Assembly: GCF_014649735.1 (NCBI RefSeq)
Contig: NZ_BMTP01000002.1
Span: forward strand, 115,675 to 179,674
DNA: 64,000 bases
Reading direction: 5' to 3'
Source of the DNA: Streptomyces lavendofoliae
Lineage (GTDB): Bacteria > Actinomycetota > Actinomycetes > Streptomycetales > Streptomycetaceae
Shown here piece by piece: positions 41,701 through 50,501 of the stretch. A program made the translations under genes and the position numbers. Under the pieces are notes generated by a model. That model did not search any database and was not told the DNA's origin. It was given only the letters and a program-made list of their open reading frames with translations. Within the stretch, counting starts at the first letter, position 1; every line of letters starts with the position of its first letter.

Positions 41701-42510
41701 GGCGAAGAGGTTGCCGTCGGGCACCGTGTACGAGCCGTCCTCGGCGACCTTGATGCGGAGGATCTTCCCGCGCAGGTCGTTGGTGTTGCCCGAGGTGCGG
41801 CGCGCGTCGTAGGCGGGGTTGCGGGTGGGCCGTTCGTCGATCGGGGTGAAGCCGTCGGAGGCGAACGGGTTGGAGTCGTCTCCGGTCGACAGGTACAGGT
41901 TGCCCTGCGCGTCGAAGTCGATGTCACCGCCGACGTGGCAGCAGATGCCGCGGGTGGCGGGGATGTCGATGACCTTCTTCTCGCTGGCGTTGTCGAGCGT
42001 GCCGTCCGGCTTCAGGGTGAACCGCGAGAGCCGGTTGACGCCGTCGTACCGCGCGAAGTCGGCGGGGGTGCCGTCGTCGGGCGCGTCCCCGGCGGGGGTG
42101 TCGAGCGGGGGCGCGTAGTACAGGAAGACGGATCGGTTGCGCGCGAAGTCCGGATCGAGGGCGATGCCCTGCAGGCCCTCCTCGTCGTGGGAGTAGACCG
42201 GGACGGTGCCGATGACCTCGGTGTTCCCGGCGGCGTCGGTGCGCCGCAGTTGGCCGTTGCGGGAGGTGTGCAGCACGCTGCGGTCGGGCATCACGGCCAG
42301 CGACATCGGTTCGCCGACCTCCTCGCCGCCCTTGGCGAGGGTGACTTGCTGGAACTGCTCACCGGCCGCCGCGGTGGCGGGTGCCCCGGCCGCCATGCCC
42401 GGTGGGGCGCCGAGGGCGATCGACGTCGCGGCCAGCAGGCCGCCGGTGAGGAGCGCGAGTGCCTTGTGTGCCGTGGGTTTCCTGCGTGCTCCGAGCTTTG
42501 TCCTGTGCAC
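38791..42510 (-). CDS. Giant secreted sugar-active protein: GSDH-PKD-CBM-ThuA-DUF1080
   Basis: 1239-residue secreted protein with five modules. A Sec signal ends near residue 41. Residues about 50-495 are a glucose/sorbosone dehydrogenase-like six-bladed propeller (SHDEEGLQGIALDPDF, HVGGDIDFDAQGNLYLSTGDD, AMGFRNPFRFSVD). A PKD domain follows (about 505-595, YSWDFGDGTA), a carbohydrate-binding module of CBM6 type (about 695-830, GGRTVGDIDDGDWISF), a ThuA-like domain (about 835-1050, VLVFSRTAGFRHDSI and YVGVHAAADTEYDW) and a DUF1080/3-keto-disaccharide hydrolase domain (about 1058-1239, FNGHTLEGWKQ). The set points to extracellular attack on 3-keto sugars or glycosides. It is preceded by an element shared with the ROK gene. 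Which domains are active is not shown. Confidence 0.9.
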   Translation of the reverse strand: MHRTKLGARRKPTAHKALALLTGGLLAATSIALGAPPGMAAGAPATAAAGEQFQQVTLAKGGEEVGEPMSLAVMPDRSVLHTSRNGQLRRTDAAGNTEVIGTVPVYSHDEEGLQGIALDPDFARNRSVFLYYAPPLDTPAGDAPDDGTPADFARYDGVNRLSRFTLKPDGTLDNASEKKVIDIPATRGICCHVGGDIDFDAQGNLYLSTGDDSNPFASDGFTPIDERPTRNPAYDARRTSGNTNDLRGKILRIKVAEDGSYTVPDGNLFAPGTAKTRPEIYAMGFRNPFRFSVDKKTGVLYVGDYGPDAGAADPARGPAGQVEFARVTKPGNFGWPFCTGDNDPYVDYDFATRISGAPFDCAAPRNDSPHNTGLVDLPPAEPAWIPYDDGSLPAFGSGSESPMGGPVYRYDPANPSPVKFPEAYDGDFFAGEFGRRWIKRVEHDADGTVRSIDPVPWTGTQVMDMTFGPDGALYVLDYGTAWFGGDENAGLYRIENATGGFSPVAEASANRTSGTAPLRVAFSSAGTTDADGDALTYSWDFGDGTATSTAANPVHTYRKNGTYTATVTARDPSGRTGSASVRVVVGNTAPKVTLDLPAEGALFAFGDEIPFKVTVTDPEDGAIDCAKVKVTYILGHDSHGHPVTSVQGCSGTIKTSADGGHDPNANIFGVLDAEYTDGGGGGQAALTSHDQAQLQPRHRQAEHFSAQSGIRTHDKATAHGGRTVGDIDDGDWISFTPYHLTGSTKLTARISSAGAGGFLEVRAGSATGTLLGSAPVPVTGGWETFQDVDVPLRAVPKRTTQLFLVFKGGAGALYDIDDFELSNTPVDRTAKRVLVFSRTAGFRHDSIPAGIAALKELGASSNITVDATETAAQFTTSNLARYDAVVFLSTTGDVLDAGQQKAFEHYVATGGGYVGVHAAADTEYDWEFYGGLVGAHFASHPHIQKATVRAEDHRHPATAHLPAAGWERTDEWYNYRTNPRGQARVLATLDETTYEGGTMKGDHPIAWCQSYQGGRSFYTGGGHTAASYAEPAFRQHLLGGLRYATGQVKADCAPRTGHRPLFNGHTLEGWKQAGPGRFTVVDGELRTEGGMGMLWYQAKELSSYSLKLDWRMTDDDNSGVFVGFPASDDPWSAVNKGYEIQIDATDAADRTTGAVYGFKSANLKARDRVLRPPGQWNSYEIKVQGERLQVFLNGVKINDFTNTDPVRSLRDGHIGIQNHGADDQVSFRDIQLKELPSSS

Positions 42511-42850
42511 GAATGTCCTCCGGAGAAGGCCGGGGTACGGGCGAGTTGCCTGGTGCCTCGATCGGGCGGCCGCTCCTGGGGGTGCTCCCAGGAGTGCCGC
42601 GCCGGGTTGTCCGGGGACCGGCGTGCGCCGTCACGCTGGTCGTCGGGCGGAAGGGGACCGAACCGGGAATTCCTGACCTGTACACCTCAGGGGCGTACGG
42701 GAGGGACGTTAGCCGGGTTGGTCCCTGGCCGAAAGCCCTTGTGCACGACTTCGCTCCCACTTCTTCCCGGCACAGGACAAAGCGCCCGCCGGGCACGGCG
42801 GACCACCCGGTGGCGGGTGCGCCATCGGGCCGTCCACCTGCCGTTTCCGC
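42511..42850. other. Intergenic control region of the giant enzyme gene
   Basis: 340 bp without a gene. It holds the element shared with the ROK gene (42759-42783) about 250 bp before the start codon and a GTGCAC palindrome nearby. No clear terminator for the TIM-barrel gene at 42851 is visible. Confidence 0.5.
42759..42783 (-). promoter_or_regulatory. Element shared with the ROK gene upstream region
   Basis: On the plus strand ACTTCTTCCC then CAGGACAAAGC starting 14 bases later. The same two blocks with the same 14-base offset occur upstream of the ROK gene (50299 and 50313). Candidate operator or promoter element of a common regulon. The second palindrome arm seen at the ROK gene is not conserved here. 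Confidence 0.45.
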
Positions 42851-43855
<1,005 letters not shown>

Positions 43856-43865
43856 GGCGGGCCTC

Positions 43866-45071
43866 CTACGGGGTGACGGGCGTGTAGACGGCGTTCTTCT
43901 CGGCGCTCTCCTCCACCGCCGCGAGCACCCGCTGCACCCGCAGCCCGTCCGCGAAGGACGGCACGGGTTCGGTGCCCGAGGCGATGGCGTGTACGAGGTC
44001 GCGCGCCTGGTGGGCGAAGGTGTGCTCGTACCCCAGGGCGTGCCCGGGCGGCCACCACGCCTCCAGGTAGGGGTGGTCGGGCTCGGTGACGAGGATGCGC
44101 CGGAACCCGGCCGTCCGGGCGGGGTCGGCCCCGTCGAAGAACGACAGCTCGTTGAGCCGCTCCAGGTCGAAGGCGAGCGAGCCGCGCTCGCCGTTGAGCT
44201 CCAGCCGCAGCGCGTTCTTGCGGCCCGCCGCCATCCGCGTCGCCTCGAACGACACGAGCGCCCCGGACGCCAGCCGTCCGGTGAACAGCGCCGCGTCGTC
44301 CACCGTGACCGTCCCGCGCTCGGCGCCCCCCGACGCCGAGAGCCCGGACGACGCGCCGGCGAGCAGCGGGCGCTCGCGCACGAAGGTCTCGGTCAGCGCC
44401 GACACCCCCACGATCGGCTCCCCCGCCAGGTACTGCGCCAGGTCCACGATGTGGGCGCCCAGGTCGCCGAGCGCGCCCGACCCGGCGTGTGCGCGCTCCA
44501 GCCGCCAGGTCAGCGGGAAGTCCGGGTCGACCAGCCAGTCCTGGAGGTACGTCACCCGGACGTGGCGCAGCGCGCCGAGCCGCCCGCCGGCGACCAGTTC
44601 CCGCGCGTACGCCATGGCGGGCACACGCCGGTAGTTGAAGCCGACCATGGCGGCCCGGCCCCGGGCGCGGGCCCGGTCGGCGGCGGCGACCATGGCCTCC
44701 GCCTCGGCGACGGTGTTGGCGAGGGGCTTCTCGCACAGGACGTGCTTGCCCGCCTCCAGGGCGGCGATGGCGATCTCCGCGTGGCTGTCGCCCGGGGTGC
44801 AGATGTCCACCACGTCGACGTCGTCCCGCGCGACGAGGGCCCGCCAGTCGGTCTCGGCGGCCGCCCAGCCGTGCCTGTCCGCGGCGGCCCGCACGGCGCC
44901 GGCGTCGCGTCCGCAGACGGCGGCGAGCACCGGCCGCAGCGGCAGGTCGAAGACGCGGCCCACGGTGCGCCAGCCCTGTGAGTGGGCGGCGCCCATGAAC
45001 GCGTAGCCGACCATGCCGATCCCCAGGGTCCGGCCCGGGGCGCGGCCGCCGTTGTGTTCCTTCCCGGCCAT
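43866..45071 (-). CDS. Gfo/Idh/MocA family dehydrogenase
   Basis: 401-residue NAD(P)-dependent sugar or cyclitol dehydrogenase. Rossmann start [54 protein letters not shown] with the catalytic Lys of EKP; and [18 protein letters not shown] with the conserved Asp and His. Longer than E. coli-type members but normal for this branch. Lies between the binding-protein gene and the TIM-barrel gene in the operon. It probably oxidises the imported sugar at a ring carbon. Confidence 0.9.
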   Translation of the reverse strand: MAGKEHNGGRAPGRTLGIGMVGYAFMGAAHSQGWRTVGRVFDLPLRPVLAAVCGRDAGAVRAAADRHGWAAAETDWRALVARDDVDVVDICTPGDSHAEIAIAALEAGKHVLCEKPLANTVAEAEAMVAAADRARARGRAAMVGFNYRRVPAMAYARELVAGGRLGALRHVRVTYLQDWLVDPDFPLTWRLERAHAGSGALGDLGAHIVDLAQYLAGEPIVGVSALTETFVRERPLLAGASSGLSASGGAERGTVTVDDAALFTGRLASGALVSFEATRMAAGRKNALRLELNGERGSLAFDLERLNELSFFDGADPARTAGFRRILVTEPDHPYLEAWWPPGHALGYEHTFAHQARDLVHAIASGTEPVPSFADGLRVQRVLAAVEESAEKNAVYTPVTP

Positions 45072-45114
45072 TCGGTTCCTCCTCGTCGGTTGCTCGGTGG
45101 GGGGCGAAGCCGGG

Positions 45115-46152
45115 TCAGCTGAAGCCCGTGGGGAGGTACTCGTCGACGTTGTCCTTGGTGACGACGGCCGAGTACAGGGTGATCGAGGCGGGGATCTCCA
45201 GCTCCGACATGCCGCCGACGCCCTTCTTCTGGCCCAGCGCGCGGGCCAGGTCGATGGCGGAGGCCGCCATGGTCGGCGGGTAGAGCACGGTCGCCTTGAG
45301 CACGCCGTCGTCCGCCTTGATGGCGTCCATCGCCGACTTCGCGCCCGCCCCGCCGACCATCAGGAAGTCGTCGCGGCCCGCCTGCTGGATGGCGCGCAGG
45401 GCGCCCACTCCCTGGTCGTCGTCGTGGTTCCACAGGGCGTCGAACCGCTGTTGCGCCTGGAGCAGCTGGGCCATCTTGGCCTGGCCGGACTCGACGGTGA
45501 ACTCGGCGGCCTGGCGCGCCACCTTGGTGATGTTGGGGTAGTTCCTCAGTGCGTCGTCGAAGCCCTGGGTGCGCTGCTTGGTCAGTTCCAGGTTGTCGAG
45601 GCCGGCCAGTTCGACGACCTTGGCGTTCGGCTTGCCCTTGAGCTGTTCGCCGATGTAGCGGCCGGCGTTGAGGCCCATGCCGTAGTTGTCGCCGCCGATC
45701 CAGCAGCGGTACGCCTGCGGGGAGGCGAAGACCCGGTCGAGGTTGATCACCGGGATACCGGCCCGCATGGCCTGGAGGCCCACCTGGGTGAGGGCCTTGC
45801 CGTCGGCGGGCAGGACCACCAGGACGTCGACCTTCTTGTTGATCAGTGTCTGGATCTGGCCGATCTGGGCGGCGGTGTCGTTGGAGCCCTCGGTGATCTC
45901 CAGGGTCACCTCGGAGTACTTCTCCGCCCGCCGCTTGGCGTTCTGGTTGATGGCGTTGAGCCAGCCGTGGTCGGCCTGCGGTCCGGCGAAGCCGATGGTG
46001 ACGGGCCGGCCGGGCTTGTCGTCGGCGGCGGGGGCGTTGCCGGCGGCGGGCGCCGCGTTCTTGGGTTCGTTGCTGGTGCAGGCGGTGAGCAGCGCGCCGG
46101 CGGAGACGGCGGCGGTGCCGAACAGCAGTCCTCTGCGGCTGGTTGGTGGCAT
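45115..46152 (-). CDS. Sugar ABC transporter substrate-binding lipoprotein
   Basis: 345-residue lipoprotein of the ribose/xylose/galactose-binding family (Peripla_BP_4). The signal combines a twin-arginine start (TSRRGLLFG) with a lipobox LTAC, so the mature protein is tethered to the outer face of the membrane by Cys32. The binding core has GFAGPQADHGWLNAINQNAKRRAEKY, LVVLPADGKALTQVGLQAMRAGIPVINLDR and WNHDDDQGVGALRAI. It serves the permease (46269) and ATPase (47282) of the same operon. Substrate likely a pentose, cyclitol or uncommon hexose. Confidence 0.92.
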   Translation of the reverse strand: MPPTSRRGLLFGTAAVSAGALLTACTSNEPKNAAPAAGNAPAADDKPGRPVTIGFAGPQADHGWLNAINQNAKRRAEKYSEVTLEITEGSNDTAAQIGQIQTLINKKVDVLVVLPADGKALTQVGLQAMRAGIPVINLDRVFASPQAYRCWIGGDNYGMGLNAGRYIGEQLKGKPNAKVVELAGLDNLELTKQRTQGFDDALRNYPNITKVARQAAEFTVESGQAKMAQLLQAQQRFDALWNHDDDQGVGALRAIQQAGRDDFLMVGGAGAKSAMDAIKADDGVLKATVLYPPTMAASAIDLARALGQKKGVGGMSELEIPASITLYSAVVTKDNVDEYLPTGFS

Positions 46153-46268
46153 GGCGGTTCGACCCTTTCCGTTGGGACGGTGGCGGGAGCGGTGACGCGG
46201 GGAGCGGGGTGTGGCGGGGAACGGGGCGCGGGCGGCGGGCGGGGCGCGGGGCGGAGCCGGGCGGGGCG

Positions 46269-47285
46269 TCAGCCCTCGCCGGCGCCGCGCGCGGTGCGGC
46301 GCTGGACCAGGACGGCGGCGACGATGATCGCGCCCTTGGCGATCTGCTGCACGTCGCTCTGCAGGTTGTTCAGGGCGAAGATGTTGGTGATGGTGGTGAA
46401 GACGAGCACACCCAGCACCGAGCCGGCGATGGTGCCGCGTCCGCCGCTGAGGAGGGTGCCGCCGATGATCGCGGCGGCGATGGCGTCGAGTTCGTACAGG
46501 TTGCCGTTGGTGTTCTGGCCCGAGCCCGCCAGCACGATCAACAGGAACGCCGCGACACCGCAGCACAGGCCGGACAGCAGGTACAGGTAGAGGCGCTGGC
46601 GGCGTACGTCGATCCCGGCCAGCCGCGCCGCCTCCGCGTTGCCGCCGACGGCGACGGTGCGGCGGCCGAAGGTGGTGCGGTTCAGCAGCAGCCAGCCGAC
46701 GACGGTGACGGCGGCGAAGACCAGCACGAGCGGCGGTACGCCGAGCACGTACGCGTCCGGGACGCCGAGGTCCAGGACGGACTGCACGGTGACGATCTGG
46801 GTGCGGCCGTCGGTGATCTGGAGGGCGAGGCCGCGGGCCGAGGCGAGCATGGCCAGGGTCGCGATGAAGGGGACCATGCCCCCGTACGCGATGAGGACGC
46901 CGTTCACCAGGCCGCAGCCCAGCCCCACCACCACGGCGGTGAACAGGATGCCGGCGAAGCCGTACTCCTGCGTGGCGACCGTCGTCGCCCACACGGACGC
47001 GAGGGCGACGATCGCGCCGACCGACAGGTCGATGCCGCCGCTGGTGATGACGAACGTCATGCCGACGGTGACGACGCCGATGACGGACGCCTGGGTGAGG
47101 ACCAGCTGGAGGTTGGAGGTGTCGAGGAACTGGTCGGGCTTGGTGACGCCGCCGACCGCGATCAGCACGGCGAGGACGCCGAGGAGGGAGAGGTTGCGGA
47201 CGTCGGCCCGCAGCCCCAGGGGCGGGCGGCCCGCGGTCTTGCCCACGGGTGGTTCGGCGGTCGTGACCGGAGCGGGCTGGGTCAT
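46269..47285 (-). CDS. Sugar ABC transporter permease (RbsC/XylH type)
   Basis: 338-residue permease with eight to ten membrane helices. Family marks: SVIGVVTVGMTFVITSGGIDLSVGAIVALASV, GLVNGVLIAYGGMVPFIATLAMLASARGLALQIT, GGNAEAARLAGIDV and AIIGGTLLSGGRGTIAGSVLG. ATG 47285 overlaps the ATPase stop by four bases. It forms the membrane channel for the sugar with the neighbouring ATPase and lipoprotein. Confidence 0.93.
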   Translation of the reverse strand: MTQPAPVTTAEPPVGKTAGRPPLGLRADVRNLSLLGVLAVLIAVGGVTKPDQFLDTSNLQLVLTQASVIGVVTVGMTFVITSGGIDLSVGAIVALASVWATTVATQEYGFAGILFTAVVVGLGCGLVNGVLIAYGGMVPFIATLAMLASARGLALQITDGRTQIVTVQSVLDLGVPDAYVLGVPPLVLVFAAVTVVGWLLLNRTTFGRRTVAVGGNAEAARLAGIDVRRQRLYLYLLSGLCCGVAAFLLIVLAGSGQNTNGNLYELDAIAAAIIGGTLLSGGRGTIAGSVLGVLVFTTITNIFALNNLQSDVQQIAKGAIIVAAVLVQRRTARGAGEG

Positions 47286-48808
47286 GACGTCGGGCTCCCT
47301 TCCATCACCAGGTCGAGTACGCGGTGTTCGTCGAGCTCCCGGGCGGGTGCCGTGTGCACGACCTCTCCCTCCCGGAGCACCAGCACCCGGTCGGCCAGGC
47401 CCAGAACCTCGGGCACCTCGCTGGACACCAGCAGGACGGCGAGCCCGTCGTCGGCGAGGCGGCGGATCACGGCGTACAGCTCGGCGCGGGCGCCGACGTC
47501 CACACCGCGGGTCGGTTCGTCGAGGAGGAGGACGCGGCAGCCGCGCAGCAGCCAGCGGGCCAGCACCGCCTTCTGCTGGTTGCCTCCGGAGAGGGTGCGG
47601 ACCCGGGCGTCGGGGGCGTCCGGGCGCAGCGACAGTTCACGGGTGGCGGCGCGGGCGGCGGCCCGCTCGGCGGCGCGGTCGATCCAGCCGCCGCGCGAGA
47701 AGCGGGCCAGGGACGACACGGAGACGTTGCGCGTGACGGATTCGAGCATCAGCAGGCCCTGCGCCTTGCGTTCCTCGGGGGCGAGCCCGAGTCCGGCGCG
47801 GACGGCGGCGCGGACGCTCCCGGGGCGCAGGGGCCGGCCGTCGACGAGGACGCGGCCGGCGGTGGGGCGGCGGGCGCCGAAGATCGTCTCCAGGATCTCG
47901 GAACGCCCCGAGCCGACGAGCCCGGCGAGCCCGACGATCTCCCCCGGCCACAGCTCCAGGTCGACCGGTGCGAACTCCCCCTCGCGGGTGAGCCCTTCGG
48001 CTCTCAGCACGGGCGGGCGGGTCCGCGACGGCGCGGCCGGGGGACGTTCGGGGAAGACGTACTCGACGTTCCGGCCGGTCATCATGGCAACGATGTCGCG
48101 TGTCGGGGTGTCCTCGGCGGACAGCCCCCCGGCCACGGCGCGCCCGTCCTTGAGCACGGTCACGCGGTCGCCGATGCGGCGGATCTCCTCCAGGCGGTGG
48201 GAGATGTGCACGACGGCGACCCCGTCGGCGGTGAGGTCGCGGACGATCCGGAACAGGTTGGCGGTCTCGTCCGGGTCGAGGGCGGCGGACGGCTCGTCCA
48301 TCACGATGAGGCGTACGTCGTGGGAGAGCGCGCGGGCCATCGAGACGATCTGCCGCTGGGCCGCCGACAGGTCGCCGACCGCCCGCGCCGGGTCGATCTC
48401 CGGGTGGCCCAGGCGGCGCAGCAGGGCGGCGGTGGCGGCGCGCGCGGCCCGGCCGCGCACGACGAACCCGGCGGTGGTGGGCTCATGGCCGAGGAAGACG
48501 TTCTCGGCCACGGACAGCCCCTCCACCAGGTCCAGTTCCTGGTAGATGGTCGCGATGCCCAGACGCATGGCGGCGATGGGGGACTTGAGCGTGACCCGCT
48601 CGCCGCGCCAGGTGATCGTGCCGTCGTCGGGCTGGTGGGCGCCGGCGAGGACCTTGATGAGGGTGGACTTCCCGGCGCCGTTCTGGCCCAGGAGGCAGTG
48701 GACTTCGCCGGGCCGGACCTCCAGGTCGACGCCGTCGAGGGCGCGTACGCCGGGGAACGACTTGGTGATGCCGGACATGGTGAGCAGGGGTGGTTCCGGT
48801 GTTGCCAT
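47282..48808 (-). CDS. Sugar ABC transporter ATPase, two-domain (RbsA/XylG type)
   Basis: 508-residue ATPase with two ABC modules. The first is complete: Walker A GQNGAGKST, LSAAQRQIVSMARAL (signature-like), Walker B LIVMDEPSAALD. The second has a degenerate Walker A GLVGSGRSE but keeps LSGGNQQKAVLARWL and VLLLDEPTRGVD, as usual in this family. ATG 48808 is chosen; the longer open frame up to 49069 is repeat DNA. Drives sugar uptake with the two downstream genes. Confidence 0.92.
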   Translation of the reverse strand: MATPEPPLLTMSGITKSFPGVRALDGVDLEVRPGEVHCLLGQNGAGKSTLIKVLAGAHQPDDGTITWRGERVTLKSPIAAMRLGIATIYQELDLVEGLSVAENVFLGHEPTTAGFVVRGRAARAATAALLRRLGHPEIDPARAVGDLSAAQRQIVSMARALSHDVRLIVMDEPSAALDPDETANLFRIVRDLTADGVAVVHISHRLEEIRRIGDRVTVLKDGRAVAGGLSAEDTPTRDIVAMMTGRNVEYVFPERPPAAPSRTRPPVLRAEGLTREGEFAPVDLELWPGEIVGLAGLVGSGRSEILETIFGARRPTAGRVLVDGRPLRPGSVRAAVRAGLGLAPEERKAQGLLMLESVTRNVSVSSLARFSRGGWIDRAAERAAARAATRELSLRPDAPDARVRTLSGGNQQKAVLARWLLRGCRVLLLDEPTRGVDVGARAELYAVIRRLADDGLAVLLVSSEVPEVLGLADRVLVLREGEVVHTAPARELDEHRVLDLVMEGSPTS

Positions 48809-48895
48809 GACAATCCCCTCGGCGGGCGGGTGCGGTGCCGGTGAGCGGGCAGGGCGAATGAACCAGGCGTGCGGTGGCTTGGGCGATGTGTACCG

Positions 48896-48989
48896 GGTGG
48901 CGCGTACGGGGTGGTGCGTGCGGGGCGGTGCGTGCGTGCCGGGTGGTGCCTGCGGGGCGGTCGGTGGCGCGTACGGGGTGGTGCGTGCG
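48896..48989. repeat. GT-rich leader with a 27-bp direct repeat
   Basis: Two identical 27-base copies at 48896-48922 and 48963-48989 (offset 67), with shorter GTGCGTGCGTGCC echoes between them, in the 196-bp gap between the ROK gene and the ABC operon. The gap carries no open gene of its own that looks real. It is low-complexity rather than a CRISPR array: only two copies, no spacers. Confidence 0.6.
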
Positions 48990-49004
48990 TGCCGCGCCTG
49001 TGGG

Positions 49005-50186
49005 TCAGGCCGGTGAGAACAGGTGGTCGCTGATGAGCCGGGCGGCGCCGGTGACTCCGGCGACGGCACCCAGCTCGCCCAGGACGATGGGCAGGTTTCC
49101 GGTGGCCAGGGGCAGGGACGTGCGGTAGACCTGGGTGCGGACGGCGGCGAGCAGGTTGTGGCCGAGGCCGGTCACCCCGCCGCCGATCACCACCAGGCCG
49201 GGGTTGAAGAAGCTGACGAGCCCGGCGATGACCTGGCCCACGTGGTTGCCGCCCTCGCGGATCAGGGCGAGCGAGGCGGCGTCCCCGGCGGCGGCACCGG
49301 CGGCGACGTCCAGGGCGGTGAGCCGCCCGGCCGCCTCCAGGCGGCGCGCGAGCTCCTCGGACCGGCCGGCGCGCGCCGCGTCCTCGGCGTCGCGGGCGAG
49401 CGCCGCGCCGCTGAAGTGGGCCTCCAGGCAACCCCTGTTGCCGCAGGCGCAGGGGCGACCGTCCGGGACGACCTGGATGTGGCCGATGTCGCCGGCGCTG
49501 CCCGTCGTACCGCGGTACACCTCGCCCCCGACGACGATGCCGCAGCCGATACCGGTGCCGATCTTGACGCAGAGGTAGTCGCGTGCGGTACGGGCGACGC
49601 CCGCGTGCTGCTCCCCCATCGCCATCAGGTTCACGTCGTTGTCGACCATGACCGGGCAGCCCAGCTCCTGGCTGAGCGCCTCCCGGACCGGGAACCCGTC
49701 CCAGCCGGGCATGATCGGCGGCGCGACCGGTACGCCCTCGGGGAAGCGGACCGGGCCCGGTACGCCGATCCCGGCGCCGTCGAAGCCCTCGGCGAGGCCG
49801 GACGCCCTGAGCTTCGCCGCCATGGCGAGCACCTGCTCGAACACGGCGACGGGGCCCTCGCGGACGTCCATGGGCTGGTTGAGGTGGCCCAGCACCTCCA
49901 GCTCGGCGTTGGTGACGGCGACGTCGATCGAGGTGGCGCCGATGTCCACGCCGAGGAACCGGAGGCCCGGCGCGAGGCGGATGTTGTGCGACCGCCGCCC
50001 GCCGCGCGACGCGGCGAGACCGTCCGCCACCACGAGCCCGGTGTCCAGGAGCCGGTCCACCTCGACGGCCAGTTTGGAGCGGGACAGCTCCACCTGATCG
50101 CCCAGCTGTGCCCGGGAGTTGGGACCCCCGTCGCGCAACAGCCGCAGCAGCCGGGCCTGGTGCGCGTTGGCGGGTCGAGCCGTCAT
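49005..50186 (-). CDS. ROK-family transcription regulator
   Basis: 393-residue repressor/kinase-fold regulator. Residues 1-60 are a winged helix (HQARLLRLLRDGGPNSRAQLGDQVELSRSKLAVEVDRLL). The ROK domain has the phosphate-binding loop LGVDIGATSIDVAV, GIGVPGPV, the kinase-like VDNDVNLMAMGE, GTGIGCGIVVGG and the zinc motif CACGNRGCLEAHF. Start ATG 50186; the frame runs open to 50309 but crosses a palindrome that must be upstream. It sits just before and in the same direction as the sugar ABC operon and probably controls it in response to the sugar or its phosphate. Confidence 0.9.
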   Translation of the reverse strand: MTARPANAHQARLLRLLRDGGPNSRAQLGDQVELSRSKLAVEVDRLLDTGLVVADGLAASRGGRRSHNIRLAPGLRFLGVDIGATSIDVAVTNAELEVLGHLNQPMDVREGPVAVFEQVLAMAAKLRASGLAEGFDGAGIGVPGPVRFPEGVPVAPPIMPGWDGFPVREALSQELGCPVMVDNDVNLMAMGEQHAGVARTARDYLCVKIGTGIGCGIVVGGEVYRGTTGSAGDIGHIQVVPDGRPCACGNRGCLEAHFSGAALARDAEDAARAGRSEELARRLEAAGRLTALDVAAGAAAGDAASLALIREGGNHVGQVIAGLVSFFNPGLVVIGGGVTGLGHNLLAAVRTQVYRTSLPLATGNLPIVLGELGAVAGVTGAARLISDHLFSPA

Positions 50187-50275
50187 ACGTCTCACGCGCC
50201 CCTCCCCGCCGTCGAGTCCGGCCTCGGTGTGCTGCTTCGGAGGGGAACGTAGCAGCGCTTTGCCGCAGGGGGAAG

Positions 50276-50323
50276 AAGTTGCGCGTCGATCGACGCCAAC
50301 TTTCCCCACCGCCAGGACAAAGC
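50276..50323 (-). promoter_or_regulatory. Palindromic ROK operator candidate and shared element
   Basis: AAGTTG ... CAACTT flank a perfect 14-bp palindrome GCGTCGATCGACGC, with a single unpaired base, over 50276-50302. Next to it CAGGACAAAGC (50313-50323) repeats the block found before the giant enzyme gene at the same offset. It is about 90 bp upstream of the ROK start. Consistent with autoregulation by the ROK protein. Confidence 0.6.
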
Positions 50324-50434
50324 CGCTCGGCGCGGTCCGTCGCAGCGCGAAGGCGGCGGCACACGACGGGGAGTGCCGGGGGGGAGGGCGCGGAGGTCCG
50401 GCGGCGCGGCCCGGAGGTGCGGCGCCTCACAGCC

Positions 50435-50464
50435 CCGGGTGCGGCTCATTACGGCCGCACCCGG
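50435..50464 (-). terminator. Hairpin after the ketoacyl-ACP synthase III gene
   Basis: 11-bp stem CCGGGTGCGGC / GCCGCACCCGG with an 8-base loop, 37 bases after the stop at 50502. Confidence 0.65.
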
Positions 50465-50501
50465 CCCGCGCCCCATGCCGCGCCCCGCGCCGCGTGGCCC
50501 G

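Larger units (their letters stand above)
50187..50501. other. Intergenic region between ROK and ketoacyl synthase genes
   Basis: 315 bp. Contains the palindrome and shared element before the ROK gene (50276-50323) and the terminator of the ketoacyl synthase gene (50435-50464). The rest is GC-rich and shows nothing else. Confidence 0.6.

Noticed and set aside
48890..49000. Repeat array resembling CRISPR
   Set aside because: Only two 27-bp copies, no regular spacers, GT-rich low complexity and no cas genes.
48811..49069. N-terminal extension of the sugar ABC ATPase
   Set aside because: The segment is translated repeat DNA rich in Pro/Thr/His; the ABC module starts just after ATG 48808.
49005..50309. 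Longer start of the ROK gene at 50309
   Set aside because: The extra 41 residues cross the operator palindrome and have no similarity to ROK N-termini; ATG 50186 starts the winged helix normally.
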